Shown piece by piece: positions 43,010 through 53,087 of a DNA stretch of 64,000 nt. Below the pieces are notes generated by a model. The model did not search any database. It was not told where the DNA came from and saw nothing but the letters and a program-made list of their open reading frames with translations. The position numbers and the translations under genes are program-made. Source of the stretch: Bilifractor porci. GTDB lineage: Bacteria; Bacillota; Clostridia; Lachnospirales; Lachnospiraceae. Position 1 is the stretch's first letter, and the number at the start of each line of letters is the position of its first letter. Location of the stretch: the NCBI RefSeq assembly GCF_009696005.1, contig NZ_VUMV01000001.1:496001-560000 (forward strand). Reading direction: 5' to 3'.

Positions 43010-44077
43010 TTACAGCTCAATCAGCCCCTTAGGTGAAGATGTCAGGTTCCGGATTCCGTTTTCTGTAATAATCACCATATCCTCGATCCGCACCCCGCCG
43101 AATCCCGGAATATAGATTCCAGGCTCCACGGTCTCTACCATCCCCGGCTCCAGCACAGTGTGGTCCGCCGGAGAAAGGGCCGGCTTTTCATGGATATAAA
43201 GCCCCACGCTGTGACCCAGCGCATGGCCGAAACAGGAGCCGTAGCCGGCCTTTGTAATCACGTCCCTGGCAATCGCGTCCGCTTCCCGTCCGGTCATCCC
43301 TGCATGAAGTCCGTCCAGCGCCGCCGTCTGCGCCTCCAGAACAATGCCGTAAATTTCCTTCTGCTTCTCATTCGCTTTTCCAACGACAACCGTTCTGGTC
43401 ATGTCGGAGCAGTAGCCCTTCCAGATGCAGCCGAAATCCATGGTGATAAAATCTCCGTTCTCAATCACCTTTTCCCCCGGCACGGCATGAGGCATGGAGG
43501 AGTTCAGCCCGGAAGCCGCGATGGTGCTGAAGGAAAAGCCTGTGGCTCCGTGCATTTTCATCTGATACTCCAGCTTTGCCGCCAGCTGCAGCTCTGTCAT
43601 GCCCGGCCGTATTTCCTTTAATATATCCGCAAAGGCAGCGTCTCCGATCGCCTCCGCGTGCGCCATGATTTCCTGCTCTTCCGGCGTCTTGATCTGACGG
43701 ATTGCGGTGATCTGGTCTTCCAGCGGAAGCCACTGCTGAACCGCGGGAAGCCAGTTGACAAAGCGGCTGAAATCATAGCAGTGCATGAAACGGTCTTCGT
43801 ACCCGACAATGCTAACCCCGTCTTCCTCTATCAGATCCTGCAGGATCTTCTTGCGCTTGTGCGCCGCGTTTTCCTCTGTCACATGAAATCCCCGCCCGGC
43901 GGAGACTTTTTCCGCCGCCTCCGTATAACGGGAGTCGGTGATGATGATTTTCTGCTTTTTGGAGATATAAAGCATGCCCTCCCCGTTAAAGCCCGAAATA
44001 TAGCCCATGTTGTGCGGGTCTGTGATAAAAAGGGCCTGCACGCCGCTTCTGCTGAATACATCCGCAATTTTCTGCAT
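43010..44077 (-). CDS. M24 aminopeptidase P / Xaa-Pro dipeptidase
   Basis: 355 residues from ATG 44077 with AGGAGG upstream. The N-terminal creatinase-like domain is followed by the M24 pita-bread fold. Metal ligands are recognisable: DFGCIWKGYCSDMTRT (two Asp), HALGHSVGLYIHEKP (His), VETVEPGIYI (Glu) and VRIEDMVII (Glu). It removes N-terminal residues before proline. It starts 2 bp after the hflX stop, so hflX and this gene form one operon. Confidence 0.92.
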   Translation of the reverse strand: MQKIADVFSRSGVQALFITDPHNMGYISGFNGEGMLYISKKQKIIITDSRYTEAAEKVSAGRGFHVTEENAAHKRKKILQDLIEEDGVSIVGYEDRFMHCYDFSRFVNWLPAVQQWLPLEDQITAIRQIKTPEEQEIMAHAEAIGDAAFADILKEIRPGMTELQLAAKLEYQMKMHGATGFSFSTIAASGLNSSMPHAVPGEKVIENGDFITMDFGCIWKGYCSDMTRTVVVGKANEKQKEIYGIVLEAQTAALDGLHAGMTGREADAIARDVITKAGYGSCFGHALGHSVGLYIHEKPALSPADHTVLEPGMVETVEPGIYIPGFGGVRIEDMVIITENGIRNLTSSPKGLIEL

Positions 44078-44078
44078 T

Positions 44079-45326
44079 TCAATCAACCTCCTGTAGTCTT
44101 CCGTACAGATCCTCCGGAACATAGGCACGGATCCGGATTCCGTCTGCAAGATATTCCTCCTCCAGAATCTGTCCTGTCTGCCTGATCTGCGCGATGATTC
44201 CGGCGTTCTGATAGGGCAGAACCCGCTCCACCAGAATCTGACCTTCTCTTACCACCTGTTCCAATATTTCCAGAAACCGATCCAGTCCTTCCCTGTGCCG
44301 GATTGAGACCGGAATCGCGTAATCCGCTTGAAAATCGTGCAGATGTTTTTCCTCTGTCACCAGATCCTGCTTGTTAAACAGGGTAATGACCGGCTTGCCC
44401 TCCGCGCCCAGTTCCCTCAAAGTCTGGTATACAATCTCCATCTGCTGTTCCGCATAGGGGCTGGAGGCATCCACGACATGGATCAGAATATCCGCCAGGG
44501 CCGCTTCCTCCAGCGTACTGTGAAACGCGTCTATCAGAAGATGCGGAAGCTTGCGGATAAAACCGACCGTATCGGTAAGCAGCACCTCGCTCCCTCCGGG
44601 GAGTGTCAGCGCGCGGGTGGTCGGATCCAGCGTCGCGAAAAGCGCGTCCTCCTCCAGTACACCGGCATCCGTCAGCACATTCAGGAGCGTGGATTTTCCA
44701 GCGTTGGTATACCCGACAATCGCCGCGGTTTTTCTTCCGCTTTTCAGCCGTCCTTTCCGCAGCACATCCCGATGCCGTTTTACCAGCTCCAGCTCTTTTT
44801 TCAGTGCGCTGATCCTGTCCGCGATCAGCCGCCTGTCCATCTCCAGCTTTTTTTCGCCGGGACCCCTGGTGCCGATCCCTCCTCCCAGACGGGAGAGGGA
44901 TTTTCCCAGTCCCGCAAGCCGGGACTGACGGTAACGGAGCTGTGCCAGCTCCACCTGGATTTTTCCCTCGCTGGTTCTTGCCCGCCCCGCGAAGATATCC
45001 AGAATCAGCAGCGTCCGGTCGCAGACCTTGCAGCCCAGCTCTTCCTCCAGATTTTTCATCTGCGCGGGAGAGAGCTCATCGTCGCAGATCACCGTCGTGG
45101 CGTCCATCAGCACGGTCATCTCCCGCAGCTCTTCCAGCTTTCCGCGTCCCAGGTATGTGCCGGGATCGGGAAACTCACGGGGCTGCACCAGGCTGGTTAC
45201 GGTCTCTGCCCCGGCAGTTTCCGCCAGCGCGCGCAGCTCCCGCAGGCTGATCTGCGTCTCTTCTTCTTTTCCCCAGGTGATGGCGAATAAAATAGCTCTC
45301 TCCCGGAATGCCTTGTTTTCAAACAT
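44079..45326 (-). CDS. hflX: Ribosome-associated GTPase HflX
   Basis: 415 residues from ATG 45326; an earlier GTG at 45365 is less likely. HflX-specific N-terminal motif PDPGTYLGRGKLEELREM, the linker with GIGTRGPGEKKLEMDRRLI, then a GTPase domain: G1 GYTNAGKSTLLN, G3 DTVGFIRKLPH and G4 NKQD. HflX splits stalled ribosomes under stress. Operon with the prolidase. Confidence 0.93.
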   Translation of the reverse strand: MFENKAFRERAILFAITWGKEEETQISLRELRALAETAGAETVTSLVQPREFPDPGTYLGRGKLEELREMTVLMDATTVICDDELSPAQMKNLEEELGCKVCDRTLLILDIFAGRARTSEGKIQVELAQLRYRQSRLAGLGKSLSRLGGGIGTRGPGEKKLEMDRRLIADRISALKKELELVKRHRDVLRKGRLKSGRKTAAIVGYTNAGKSTLLNVLTDAGVLEEDALFATLDPTTRALTLPGGSEVLLTDTVGFIRKLPHLLIDAFHSTLEEAALADILIHVVDASSPYAEQQMEIVYQTLRELGAEGKPVITLFNKQDLVTEEKHLHDFQADYAIPVSIRHREGLDRFLEILEQVVREGQILVERVLPYQNAGIIAQIRQTGQILEEEYLADGIRIRAYVPEDLYGRLQEVD

Positions 45327-45376
45327 GCTTTCTGCTTTCTCCCCTGCTGTCTGCGGACCGGACACCGCTGTCCGTG

Positions 45377-46768
45377 TCAGTTTCCGCTGTATGTCCCGTC
45401 CCCGTATGCGCCGTCCGTCCCGGCGTACGTTCCGTCGCTGTACGTCCCGTCCGTCCCGGCATACGTTCCGTCGCTGTACGTCCCGTCCGTCCCGGCATAC
45501 GTTCCGTCGCTGTACGTCCCGTCTGTCCCGGCATACGTTCCCAAAGTATCTGTACTTCCGTCTCCATAGCCGCTTTCTGTCGTTCCGTCTGATGTACCGA
45601 TGCCGCTGCCCGCTTCTGTGTCTGTTCCGGTGCTGTCCGTGCCGCCTGCACTTCCCGTGTCCCCTGAGGATTCAGAAGAAGATGCGGGAGGCGTGGCCTC
45701 TGTCCGGTTCTGCAGAAATTTCAGTTCTCTGGCGGCATCGGTGTTCTGCGGATAAGACTCCGCAAAGGCCTGCGCTTTTTCCAGTGCCGTTGTGAAATCC
45801 AGCTTCTTCTCGTAAACAATGATTTCGTTAAATAAAAGCTCTTCCTGAACCTTTCCGTCACCGGAGGAAAGTCCGCTGGAAATATTGTTCAGGGCGCTGT
45901 CGTAGTCCCCGTCCGCGATATCACAGAGAGCAAGCCCGTTATAGCAGACCGATGCCTGCCCCTCCGTGGAAAGACCGGACTGAAAAAGTTCCCTGGCACT
46001 GTCTGTATCGCCGTTCAGCAGATAGATCCTGCCAAGCAGCATAATGGCGCCGTCCACATTTCCCTCCACCGCCGTTTTCAGGTCGCTGATGGCTGCGTCG
46101 TAATCCTTCAGCTCGAAATTGATCCGGCCCATCTCGTAGTATTCCTCAGGGGTCTGGGGAATTTTCTCCTGCGCTTCTTTCAGGTAAGCCGCGCCGTCCG
46201 CCTCCCGGTTGTTCCTGGCATAGCAGGTGTAAATCTGCAGATAGACCTCATAGCTGTCGTCCCTGTCCACGGCCTTCCGGAAATCCTGCCCGGCCTGTCC
46301 GAACTTTCCGTCGTCCGCGTACAGAATGCCCCGGAGAAGGTAGGCTCTCCCCGCGTGTTTCCCCGTGAGCAGCTGGTTGTAGATATTCATGGCCTTATCG
46401 GTATCGCCGTTCTTGGTATAGGCATTGGCCTGATAAAACAGAACGTCCTCGGTAAAGTCCATATAATTCCGGTTCTCCGGAATGGCGTCCAGACACTTCT
46501 GGAACCAGGAAATGGCCGTCGCGTAATCCTTCTGGCGGACCGCCGCAATTCCCAGTCCCCGGTATGCCTCTGCCTCCATCCCCGTCTCGTTATCTAACAT
46601 ATCCTGGAAATAGGACACGGCCTCTGTGTAGCTCCCCTTCTCCAGAGCCTCCATTCCCAGCTCATACGTGGTAGGCTGCTTCTCGGTCCCGCACCCCGTC
46701 AGGGATCCGGAAAGAACCGCCGCAATACCCAGCGCGCATATTGTTTTTCTGAAACCTTTTCCTGTCAT
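45377..46768 (-). CDS. TPR-repeat lipoprotein with repetitive tail, 463 aa
   Basis: A lipobox LSGSLTGC at residues 19-26 ends the signal peptide (Cys26). About eight TPR repeats follow (YELGMEALEKGSYTEAVSYF, YRGLGIAAVRQKDYATAISW), so the exposed part probably binds proteins. From about 355 there is a Ser/Gly/Thr tail with four tandem copies of a 12-residue unit (TYAGTDGTYSDG) that may extend through the wall. AAGGGGATT gives the ribosome site. Function unknown; its place beside hflX is not informative. Confidence 0.75.
   Translation of the reverse strand: MTGKGFRKTICALGIAAVLSGSLTGCGTEKQPTTYELGMEALEKGSYTEAVSYFQDMLDNETGMEAEAYRGLGIAAVRQKDYATAISWFQKCLDAIPENRNYMDFTEDVLFYQANAYTKNGDTDKAMNIYNQLLTGKHAGRAYLLRGILYADDGKFGQAGQDFRKAVDRDDSYEVYLQIYTCYARNNREADGAAYLKEAQEKIPQTPEEYYEMGRINFELKDYDAAISDLKTAVEGNVDGAIMLLGRIYLLNGDTDSARELFQSGLSTEGQASVCYNGLALCDIADGDYDSALNNISSGLSSGDGKVQEELLFNEIIVYEKKLDFTTALEKAQAFAESYPQNTDAARELKFLQNRTEATPPASSSESSGDTGSAGGTDSTGTDTEAGSGIGTSDGTTESGYGDGSTDTLGTYAGTDGTYSDGTYAGTDGTYSDGTYAGTDGTYSDGTYAGTDGAYGDGTYSGN
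45393..45542. repeat. 36-bp tandem repeat encoding the lipoprotein tail
   Basis: Four near-identical 36-bp units begin at 45411, 45447, 45483 and 45519, with a degenerate fifth at the 3' end of the gene. The first two or three copies are nearly exact, so the tract probably varies in copy number by slippage without shifting the frame (36 is a multiple of 3). Confidence 0.85.
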
Positions 46769-46989
46769 AATCCCCTTATCGTTTTCGATACAAAATCACC
46801 TGCCGGCTTCGTGTCTCTCCATGTTTCCGCCGGTTTCCATTCACGGAACGAATCTTTCTGCCCTTTACGCGGCCTGTAGCTTTTACTGCGCAGCCGGACT
46901 CCCGTCTTGCCGTCGTGAAAAGGCAGACGCCCCGTGCCACTTCGCTGCTGTGCTGCTTTCGCGCCGTGCCGCTGCTGATGACGGGAAAA

Positions 46990-48336
46990 TTACTCCACCG
47001 CCAGCCCCTGGGCGCGGATCACATCTATCACCTGGTCCACATAGGTCTCGCAGAGTTCTTCCGTCTCTGCCTCCACCATAACACGGATCAGCGGCTCTGT
47101 TCCGCTCTCTCTGACCAGAATGCGGCCGTCAGAGCCCAGCGCCGCGGCAACCTTCTCCACTTCCGCGCGGACTGCCTTGTTTTCCTGCGCCTGCTTCTTG
47201 TCCGCCACCCGTACGTTTTTCAGAAGCTGCGGATACAGGGTAATCTCTCCCGCAAGGCTACCCAGGCTGCGTTTTTTCTCCAGCATGACTCCCATCAGCA
47301 TCAGCGAGGTCAGAATCCCGTCTCCGGTCGTCGCATGCTTCATAAAAATGATGTGGCCGGACTGTTCCCCGCCGACATCATAGCCGTTCTCCATCATGTT
47401 TTCGCAGACGTATTTGTCTCCGACCTGCGTCTGTACCGTTTTCATGCCATCCCGTTCGCAGGCTTTCTTCAGTCCCAGATTGGACATGACGGTAGAGACA
47501 ATCGTGTGGTCGGAAAGTTTTCCGCACTCATTCCTGTATTTTCCGCAGATAAACATGATTTTATCTCCGTCTACCAGCTCTCCATCCTCGTCCACGGCAA
47601 GACAGCGGTCCGCATCCCCATCGTAGGCGAAGCCGCAGTCCAGATGTTTTTCTTTTACAAATTTCTGCAGAGACTCGATGTGGGTAGAACCGCACTCCCT
47701 GTTGATATTGGTTCCGTCCGGCTCATTGTGGATCACAAAGGTCTCGGCTCCGAGGGCGTCAAACACGCTCTTGGCCACCGAAGAGGCGCTGCCGTTGGCG
47801 CAGTCCAGACCTACACGCATATTCTTGAAGGAGCGTGTGGGGATGGAAATCAGATGGCCGATATAGCGGTTCCTGCCCGCCGCGAAATCAATGGTGCGGC
47901 CGATGTTTTCCCGGAGGGCAAACGGGATTTCCGGAACCCCCTCGTCAATATAGGCTTCGATCTGCTCCTCCACCGCCGCGTCCATTTTCCTTCCGGATCC
48001 GGCGATGATTTTGATTCCGTTATCGTAGAAGGGATTGTGGCTGGCGGATATCATGATCCCGCAGTCAAACTGCTCGGTACGAACGACATAGGAAACGCTT
48101 GGCGTCGTCGTTACGTGGAGCAGATACGCGTCCGCTCCGGAGGCCGTAAGACCTGCCGCCAGAGAATATTCAAACATATAGCTGGACCGGCGGGTGTCCT
48201 TCCCGATTACAATCTGCGCCCGGTGCTCTTTTCCGTAGTACCAGCCCAGAAACCGTCCTACTTTATAGGCATGTTCTACCGTCAGTCCGACATTTGCCTC
48301 TCCCCGAAAACCGTCTGTTCCAAAATATTTTCCCAT
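46990..48336 (-). CDS. glmM: Phosphoglucosamine mutase
   Basis: 448 residues beginning MGKYFGTDGFRGEAN. The active serine is Ser99 in ISASHNPFYDNGIK. The metal loop is DGDADRCLAVDE, the sugar loop GGEQSGHII, and the phosphate-binding end RESGTEPLIRVMVEAE. It converts glucosamine-6-phosphate to glucosamine-1-phosphate for UDP-GlcNAc. It lies 63 bp after the nucleotidyltransferase on the same strand, and the pairing suggests sugar-nucleotide supply. Confidence 0.95.
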   Translation of the reverse strand: MGKYFGTDGFRGEANVGLTVEHAYKVGRFLGWYYGKEHRAQIVIGKDTRRSSYMFEYSLAAGLTASGADAYLLHVTTTPSVSYVVRTEQFDCGIMISASHNPFYDNGIKIIAGSGRKMDAAVEEQIEAYIDEGVPEIPFALRENIGRTIDFAAGRNRYIGHLISIPTRSFKNMRVGLDCANGSASSVAKSVFDALGAETFVIHNEPDGTNINRECGSTHIESLQKFVKEKHLDCGFAYDGDADRCLAVDEDGELVDGDKIMFICGKYRNECGKLSDHTIVSTVMSNLGLKKACERDGMKTVQTQVGDKYVCENMMENGYDVGGEQSGHIIFMKHATTGDGILTSLMLMGVMLEKKRSLGSLAGEITLYPQLLKNVRVADKKQAQENKAVRAEVEKVAAALGSDGRILVRESGTEPLIRVMVEAETEELCETYVDQVIDVIRAQGLAVE

Positions 48337-48399
48337 GTTTTTCCCTCGTATAATGATGCTGCAGCTTTACTTTTACTTCTGAAGAGTCTGCGGTTCCGG

Positions 48400-49314
48400 T
48401 TACAGATATTTCGGGTAAACACCCTTTTCCGTAAGATCGGCAAAAGCCTTCTTAACGGCATCCTTATCCTGCTGATAGGTGACGCCGAACCAAGTCTCAC
48501 TGGTCTCCAGCACCTGTACGACAGCCCTGTTTTCTTTCAGCAGGCGGTCGATATAAACAGGAAGCAGGAACTCGCTCTTGATATCTCCTTCCTTTACATT
48601 CTGCAGGAAGTCCACAAATCCTTCTTCCAGCAAGTCGATAAATTCCGGCTGCAGTCCCCAGAAATTCATGGAGACACGGCTGGCGGCGTCAATCGGTTCC
48701 AGACCGTTTTCTGTCTGGACAGCCGCCCCGTCCGGAGTCCGCACAATATTGGAGGTCTCCGTCACGCCGATCAGGCGGTTCCGGTCGTCCATGCTGCAGA
48801 CCCCTCGGGTCACTCCCCCGTTGTCGCTGAGCGTGTTTCCGAGAATAAACCCGGCCATGGCAATCTGCTGAATGCCCGGTTCTCCCTCATGCTCCCCGAC
48901 CAGCCAGTCATGAAGGCGGACAAACGGCTCTTTTCCGTAGTAATCATCGGCATTGATGACGGCAAAAGGCTCATGGATCACATTCTTGGCGGCGATAATT
49001 GCCTGTCCGGTGCCCCAGGGCTTTGTGCGGTCTGCCGGTCTGGTGAAATTCCCCGGAAGATCATCCAGTTCCTGAAACGCGTATGCCACCTCAATCTTCT
49101 TTTCCATGCGGTTCCCGATAATCGCCCTGAAATCCTTTTCCAGATCCTTCCGGATAATGAACACAACCCGGTCAAAGCCCGCCTCGATGGCGTCATGAAC
49201 CGAATAATCCATGATGATCTCCCCGCCGGGTCCCATCGGCTCCAGCTGCTTGATTCCCTTGCCGAACCTGCTTCCTATTCCCGCTGCCATAACGGCCAGT
49301 GTTGTTTTTTTCAT
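48400..49314 (-). CDS. Sugar-1-phosphate nucleotidyltransferase, 304 aa
   Basis: The first residues MKKTTLAVMAAGIGSRFGKG carry the GxGxR nucleotide loop of the family. WGTGQAI and VINADDYYGKEPF hold the metal- and sugar-binding acids. Several features, such as VTRGVCSMDDRNRLIGVTE, are shared with glucose-1-phosphate nucleotidyltransferases, but no motif fixes the nucleotide or sugar. Together with glmM it may supply activated sugars for the wall or capsule. AAGGAGAGGG precedes the ATG. Confidence 0.78.
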   Translation of the reverse strand: MKKTTLAVMAAGIGSRFGKGIKQLEPMGPGGEIIMDYSVHDAIEAGFDRVVFIIRKDLEKDFRAIIGNRMEKKIEVAYAFQELDDLPGNFTRPADRTKPWGTGQAIIAAKNVIHEPFAVINADDYYGKEPFVRLHDWLVGEHEGEPGIQQIAMAGFILGNTLSDNGGVTRGVCSMDDRNRLIGVTETSNIVRTPDGAAVQTENGLEPIDAASRVSMNFWGLQPEFIDLLEEGFVDFLQNVKEGDIKSEFLLPVYIDRLLKENRAVVQVLETSETWFGVTYQQDKDAVKKAFADLTEKGVYPKYL

Positions 49315-49481
49315 ATCCCTCTCCTTACATAATATGTTGTGGGCGTCGAAATACCTTTTGCCACCCCTTCACGACGCGTGGAGACAGTGCTTCAAAGCTT
49401 CCGCCACACGTCCGCGTTCAGCACTCCCGTGCCGCTTACACGCATATTCTATTTTTGCGCCGTTGTCTCGTCCCTGCTGCT

Positions 49482-50564
49482 TCAGGATGCCTGCTTTGCG
49501 CTTTCTGCCAGCTTTGCGGACTGATCCGCCGCCGTCAGCGCGTCTATCAGCTCATCCAGATCCCCGTTCATGATATTGTCTATTTTATGCAGGGTCAGAT
49601 GAATCCGGTGATCCGTCACCCTCCCCTGCGGAAAATTATAGGTGCGGATTTTCTCGGAGCGGTCGCCGGTTCCAATCTGGCTCCTGCGTTCCTCCGCCTC
49701 TCTGTCATGCCGCTCCTGCATCTCCATAAAATACAGCTTGGCACGCAGAAGCGCCCAGGCCTTCGCCTTGTTCTGAATCTGGGACTTTTCCGTCTGGGAA
49801 TAAATAACGATGCCCGTCGGATAATGGGTCAGCCGGACCGCCGAATCGGTCGTATTGACGCACTGCCCGCCGTTTCCGGAAGCACGCATCACGTCGATGC
49901 GGACGTCTTTTTCCGGGATCTCAATTTCTATGTCATCCGTTACCTCCGGCATGACAGCCACTGTCATGGTAGAGGTGTGAATTCTTCCGCCGGATTCCGT
50001 CTCCGGAACCCGCTGCACCCGGTGCACGCCGCTCTCGTATTTCATCCGGGAGTACGCGCCTCTGCCGATGATCTTGAAGGTACATTCCTTAAAACCGCCG
50101 AGCCCGTTTTCATTCAGGCTGACCAGATCCGTCCGCCATCCTCTCCGCTCCGCATACCGGACGTACATGCGGTAGATTTCCGAGGCGAACAGGGCGGCCT
50201 CATCCCCTCCGGCTCCGGCCCGAAGCTCCACAATGACATTCTTTTCATCATTGGGATCCCTGGGCAGCAGCAGAATCTGAAGCTGTTTCTCCAGCTCCGG
50301 CTCCCTGTCCTTTGCCTCATTCAGCTCCTCTTTCAGGAGCTCCCGCATTTCCGGGTCTTCCTCTTCCTCCAGCATCTCTGTGCTGTCCGCTATTGTCTGC
50401 CGGTTTTCCTTCCATTTCTGATACATCTCTACAACCGGCTGAAGCTCTGCCTGCTCCTTCAGCAACTTCTGCATTTTCCCGGCATCCCCTGCCGTTGCAG
50501 GATCCCCGATCATTCTTACAATTTCTTCCAGCCGGATCTGAACATCCTCCAGCTTTTCAAACAT
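49482..50564 (-). CDS. prfA: Peptide chain release factor 1
   Basis: 360 residues from ATG 50564 with GGGAGGAC upstream. The codon-recognising tripeptide is PET (187-189), and the catalytic GGQ is 232-234 in SGNGGQCVN, as in RF1. It ends translation at UAA and UAG. The start overlaps the 3' end of prmC, which methylates the GGQ glutamine, so the two are an operon. The C-terminal residues end in [15 protein letters not shown], a short polar tail. Confidence 0.95.
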   Translation of the reverse strand: MFEKLEDVQIRLEEIVRMIGDPATAGDAGKMQKLLKEQAELQPVVEMYQKWKENRQTIADSTEMLEEEEDPEMRELLKEELNEAKDREPELEKQLQILLLPRDPNDEKNVIVELRAGAGGDEAALFASEIYRMYVRYAERRGWRTDLVSLNENGLGGFKECTFKIIGRGAYSRMKYESGVHRVQRVPETESGGRIHTSTMTVAVMPEVTDDIEIEIPEKDVRIDVMRASGNGGQCVNTTDSAVRLTHYPTGIVIYSQTEKSQIQNKAKAWALLRAKLYFMEMQERHDREAEERRSQIGTGDRSEKIRTYNFPQGRVTDHRIHLTLHKIDNIMNGDLDELIDALTAADQSAKLAESAKQAS

Positions 50565-51474
50565 GTTCTGTCCTCCCTGCCGCAACCCGGTCATTACCGC
50601 CGAGATCTTTGACAATTTCCACTTCTTGATAGCCTGCTTCGGCCAGGTACTGCTTCATCTCTTTTCCCTGCCCGCATCCGATTTCCAGCAGCAGCCACCC
50701 GCCTGGTTTCAGATGTTTCCGCGCCTCTTCCGCTATTTTTTTCTCAAAATACAAGCCGTCTGCCCGTCCATCCAGAGCCTGTCTGGGTTCATAATCCCGC
50801 ACTTCCGGAGAAAGCGTTTCTATTTCCGCCGAAGCGATATACGGCGGATTCGATATAATCATAGAGAAGGTGCCGCCGATATTCTGGAAGAGGTCGCTCC
50901 TGATCCAGGACGCCCCGCGTACCCCGATGCGTTTCTGGTTGCTCCTTGCCACATCCAGCGCCCGCTCCGACAGATCCGCCCCGACGCCGGAAACGGAATG
51001 CCGTTTCAAAATCGACAGGAGGATGCAGCCGCTTCCCGTACACATGTCCAGGATGTTCATGCCGGGCTCTATCCGCAGCTCCGCCTGTTCCACCAGAACC
51101 TCTGTGTCCAGCCTGGGAATCAGCACATCCGGCGTTACCCGGAAGGAATAGCCGTAAAACCAGGCCTCGCCCATGATATACTGCACAGGAATATGGGCTG
51201 CTCTTTTTTTTAACAGTCCTTCATAGGTCTGCGCCTCCGCTTCATCCATCTTCTCACGGCCATGCATGGCATAATACACTCTTGTAATAGCGCTGACATA
51301 TTCCATCAGCAGCCAGGCGTCCGTCTCCGCGTCCGCAATGCCCTGCTCCTGCAGCAGCGTTTTTCCGTAATGAAGCCACTCCTGATAGGTGTGTGGAGTT
51401 TTCGCACGCTGTCCGTTTTCTGTTTTATTTTCTATTTTATTTTCTGCTTTAGTTTCTGTATGACGGTCCGGCAT
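50557..51474 (-). CDS. prmC: Release factor glutamine methyltransferase
   Basis: 305 residues. [15 protein letters not shown] is the SAM-binding loop, and [12 protein letters not shown] the NPPY motif that positions glutamine. [11 protein letters not shown] is the family's IPRxxTE. The N-terminus has a short Lys/Glu/Asn repeat ([10 protein letters not shown]) that may not be essential. It methylates RF1 and RF2 at the GGQ glutamine. The 8-bp overlap with prfA fits this partnership. Confidence 0.93.
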   Translation of the reverse strand: MPDRHTETKAENKIENKTENGQRAKTPHTYQEWLHYGKTLLQEQGIADAETDAWLLMEYVSAITRVYYAMHGREKMDEAEAQTYEGLLKKRAAHIPVQYIMGEAWFYGYSFRVTPDVLIPRLDTEVLVEQAELRIEPGMNILDMCTGSGCILLSILKRHSVSGVGADLSERALDVARSNQKRIGVRGASWIRSDLFQNIGGTFSMIISNPPYIASAEIETLSPEVRDYEPRQALDGRADGLYFEKKIAEEARKHLKPGGWLLLEIGCGQGKEMKQYLAEAGYQEVEIVKDLGGNDRVAAGRTEHV

Positions 51475-51504
51475 TCTTCCGCCTGCCTTTCCTGCTTTTG
51501 CGCT

Positions 51505-52446
51505 CTAAAGATTTTCCGCCTGCCAGGCCTTCCAGTCAAACACAGCCTCTACCGCGGAAATGGCCACCTCCGCCTCGCTTTCGTCCGGTTCCTTTGTCGT
51601 AAGCCGCTGAAGCGCGAGACCCGGCATGCTGAGAAGATTTACAAAGAAGTTGTCACTCTTCCCCGCCAGCCTGATAATCTCGTAGGAAACTCCCGCGATC
51701 ACCGGAACCAGCAGAATCCGGTAAACGATACGAAGCACATGGCTGTCTGTCTGGATAAACATCAGAAAAACAGCACTGACGATGATCACAAAGAACAGAA
51801 AGCTGGTGCCGCAGCGCTTATGCTCCCTGGAGCTCTTCAGCACATTTTCCACATTCAGCTCCAGTCCGTGTTCGATACAGTTAATACATTTATGCTCCGC
51901 ACCGTGGTACTCGAAGGTGCGCTGAATATCCTTCGCCCTGGAAACCAGAAACAGGTATCCCAGAAAAATGACGACGCGGATCACCGATTCAAACAGGTTC
52001 AGCACCCAGCGGGTACTGACCGCCCTCTCCAGGAGCGTGGTCAGGAAATAAGGAAGCACCATAAACACGGCAACCGCCAGCACAATGGAAAAAAACAGCG
52101 TGCCGGTCAGAAAAGCCTTATCCTCTCTGGCTTTTTTGGCGTCATACGCCTCCTTTTCCTCCCTGGTCATGGATTCCGCCTTCCTTTTTTCCTCTTCCTC
52201 ATCATCATAAAAAGTGGCGGAATACATCAGGCTGCGGATTCCGATGACAAGGGAATCTACAAACGCGGCCACTCCCCGGATAATCGGGATTTTCATCAGT
52301 GTCTGATTGGTAAGAACGCCTCTGTAAGGTTCCACCTTTACTTCTATTTCTCCGTCCGGCCTGCGCACACCGACCGAATACCGGTCCCCGTTGCGCATCA
52401 TGATGCCTTCCATGACTGCCTGTCCGCCAATTCCGGAATATTTCAT
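51505..52446 (-). CDS. DUF1385 membrane protein (YqhQ-like)
   Basis: 313 residues beginning KYSGIGGQAVMEGIMMRNGD, the opening signature of DUF1385. About five membrane helices are visible (IPIIRGVAAFVDSLVIGIRS; TGTLFFSIVLAVAVFMVLPY). EYHGAEHKCINCIEHG is a conserved His/Cys motif that suggests metal binding. Function unproven. In Clostridia it commonly sits beside prmC and rpmE, as here. The stop lies 30 bp before the prmC start. Confidence 0.85.
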   Translation of the reverse strand: MKYSGIGGQAVMEGIMMRNGDRYSVGVRRPDGEIEVKVEPYRGVLTNQTLMKIPIIRGVAAFVDSLVIGIRSLMYSATFYDDEEEEKRKAESMTREEKEAYDAKKAREDKAFLTGTLFFSIVLAVAVFMVLPYFLTTLLERAVSTRWVLNLFESVIRVVIFLGYLFLVSRAKDIQRTFEYHGAEHKCINCIEHGLELNVENVLKSSREHKRCGTSFLFFVIIVSAVFLMFIQTDSHVLRIVYRILLVPVIAGVSYEIIRLAGKSDNFFVNLLSMPGLALQRLTTKEPDESEAEVAISAVEAVFDWKAWQAENL

Positions 52447-52718
52447 CAGCTCCTTCGCCTTTCTGCTGTTCTTATCTGCCGTTTTACCTGCCTGGTGCTC
52501 TTTTCTGCCGTTCTTCCTGTCCGGTGTCCTTCTCTGCCCTTCTTCTTATCTGCTGCTCCGGCGCAGACAAGTCTATTTGTATCATTGTCTAATACAAGGA
52601 TCTGTTTGCGGCCGCTTATATCCCCATGCCTGAAGGCAGGGATTTTATGCTCTTAATGATAATGGAAAGAGCGAGTACTTGCAAACACTATCGAGATATC
52701 CCACGCCGCTGATATACA
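52447..52718. other. Intergenic region with an IS-like hairpin remnant
   Basis: About 270 bp with no supported gene. At 52620-52652 CCCCATGCCTGAAGGCAGGGATTTT forms a hairpin of the kind seen at the end of IS200/IS605-type elements, but no transposase is nearby, so it may be a relic or a chance hairpin. Confidence 0.4.
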
Positions 52719-52721
52719 AAA

Positions 52722-52747
52722 AGGGCTGAGAAATAATTCTCAACCCT
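52722..52747 (-). terminator. Terminator of rpmE
   Basis: AGGGTTGAGAA and TTCTCAGCCCT form an 11-bp stem around TTAT on the minus strand, followed by TTTTTG. Confidence 0.9.
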
Positions 52748-52781
52748 CCTGTTCATCATTCTCGTTCCACGGCAAACGAAA

Positions 52782-52985
52782 TTACTTATTAAGACCGTAT
52801 TTTCTGTTGAATTTCTCGATGCGGCCGCGTGCGTTGCTTGCCTTCTGCTGTCCGGTGTAGAACGGATGGCATTTGGAGCAAGTCTCGACATGGATCTCTT
52901 TCTTTGTGGATCCGACGGTAAATGTATTGCCGCAGTTACAGGTCACTGTAGCCTGATAATACTCCGGATGAATTCCCTCTTTCAC
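52782..52985 (-). CDS. rpmE: 50S ribosomal protein L31
   Basis: 67 residues from GTG 52985 (GAGGTG upstream); the family starts with KEGIHPEY, which supports this codon. CNCGN and [10 protein letters not shown] supply the four cysteines of the zinc-binding form, so this copy is the zinc-dependent L31. It lies 103 bp downstream of rho, a common arrangement. A strong terminator follows. Confidence 0.95.
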   Translation of the reverse strand: MKEGIHPEYYQATVTCNCGNTFTVGSTKKEIHVETCSKCHPFYTGQQKASNARGRIEKFNRKYGLNK

Positions 52986-53087
52986 TGTTCTCACCTCTTC
53001 CAATGCTTAATTTTTTCTAACAGCTTGACTATAATATCACACCGCCATGTGAAATGCAAGATGTTATTTTACACTCAGAATATCCCC

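Noticed and set aside
45393-45542. 36-bp units that could suggest a CRISPR array
   Set aside because: The repeats are contiguous with no unique spacers and code for an in-frame peptide tail.
46915-49332. Plus-strand open frame of 805 codons
   Set aside because: Antisense to glmM and the nucleotidyltransferase, whose motifs are unmistakable; no plausible domain in the frame.
52620-52656. Hairpin resembling an IS200/IS605 end
   Set aside because: No transposase, TnpB or second end in the neighbourhood; kept only as a possible relic.
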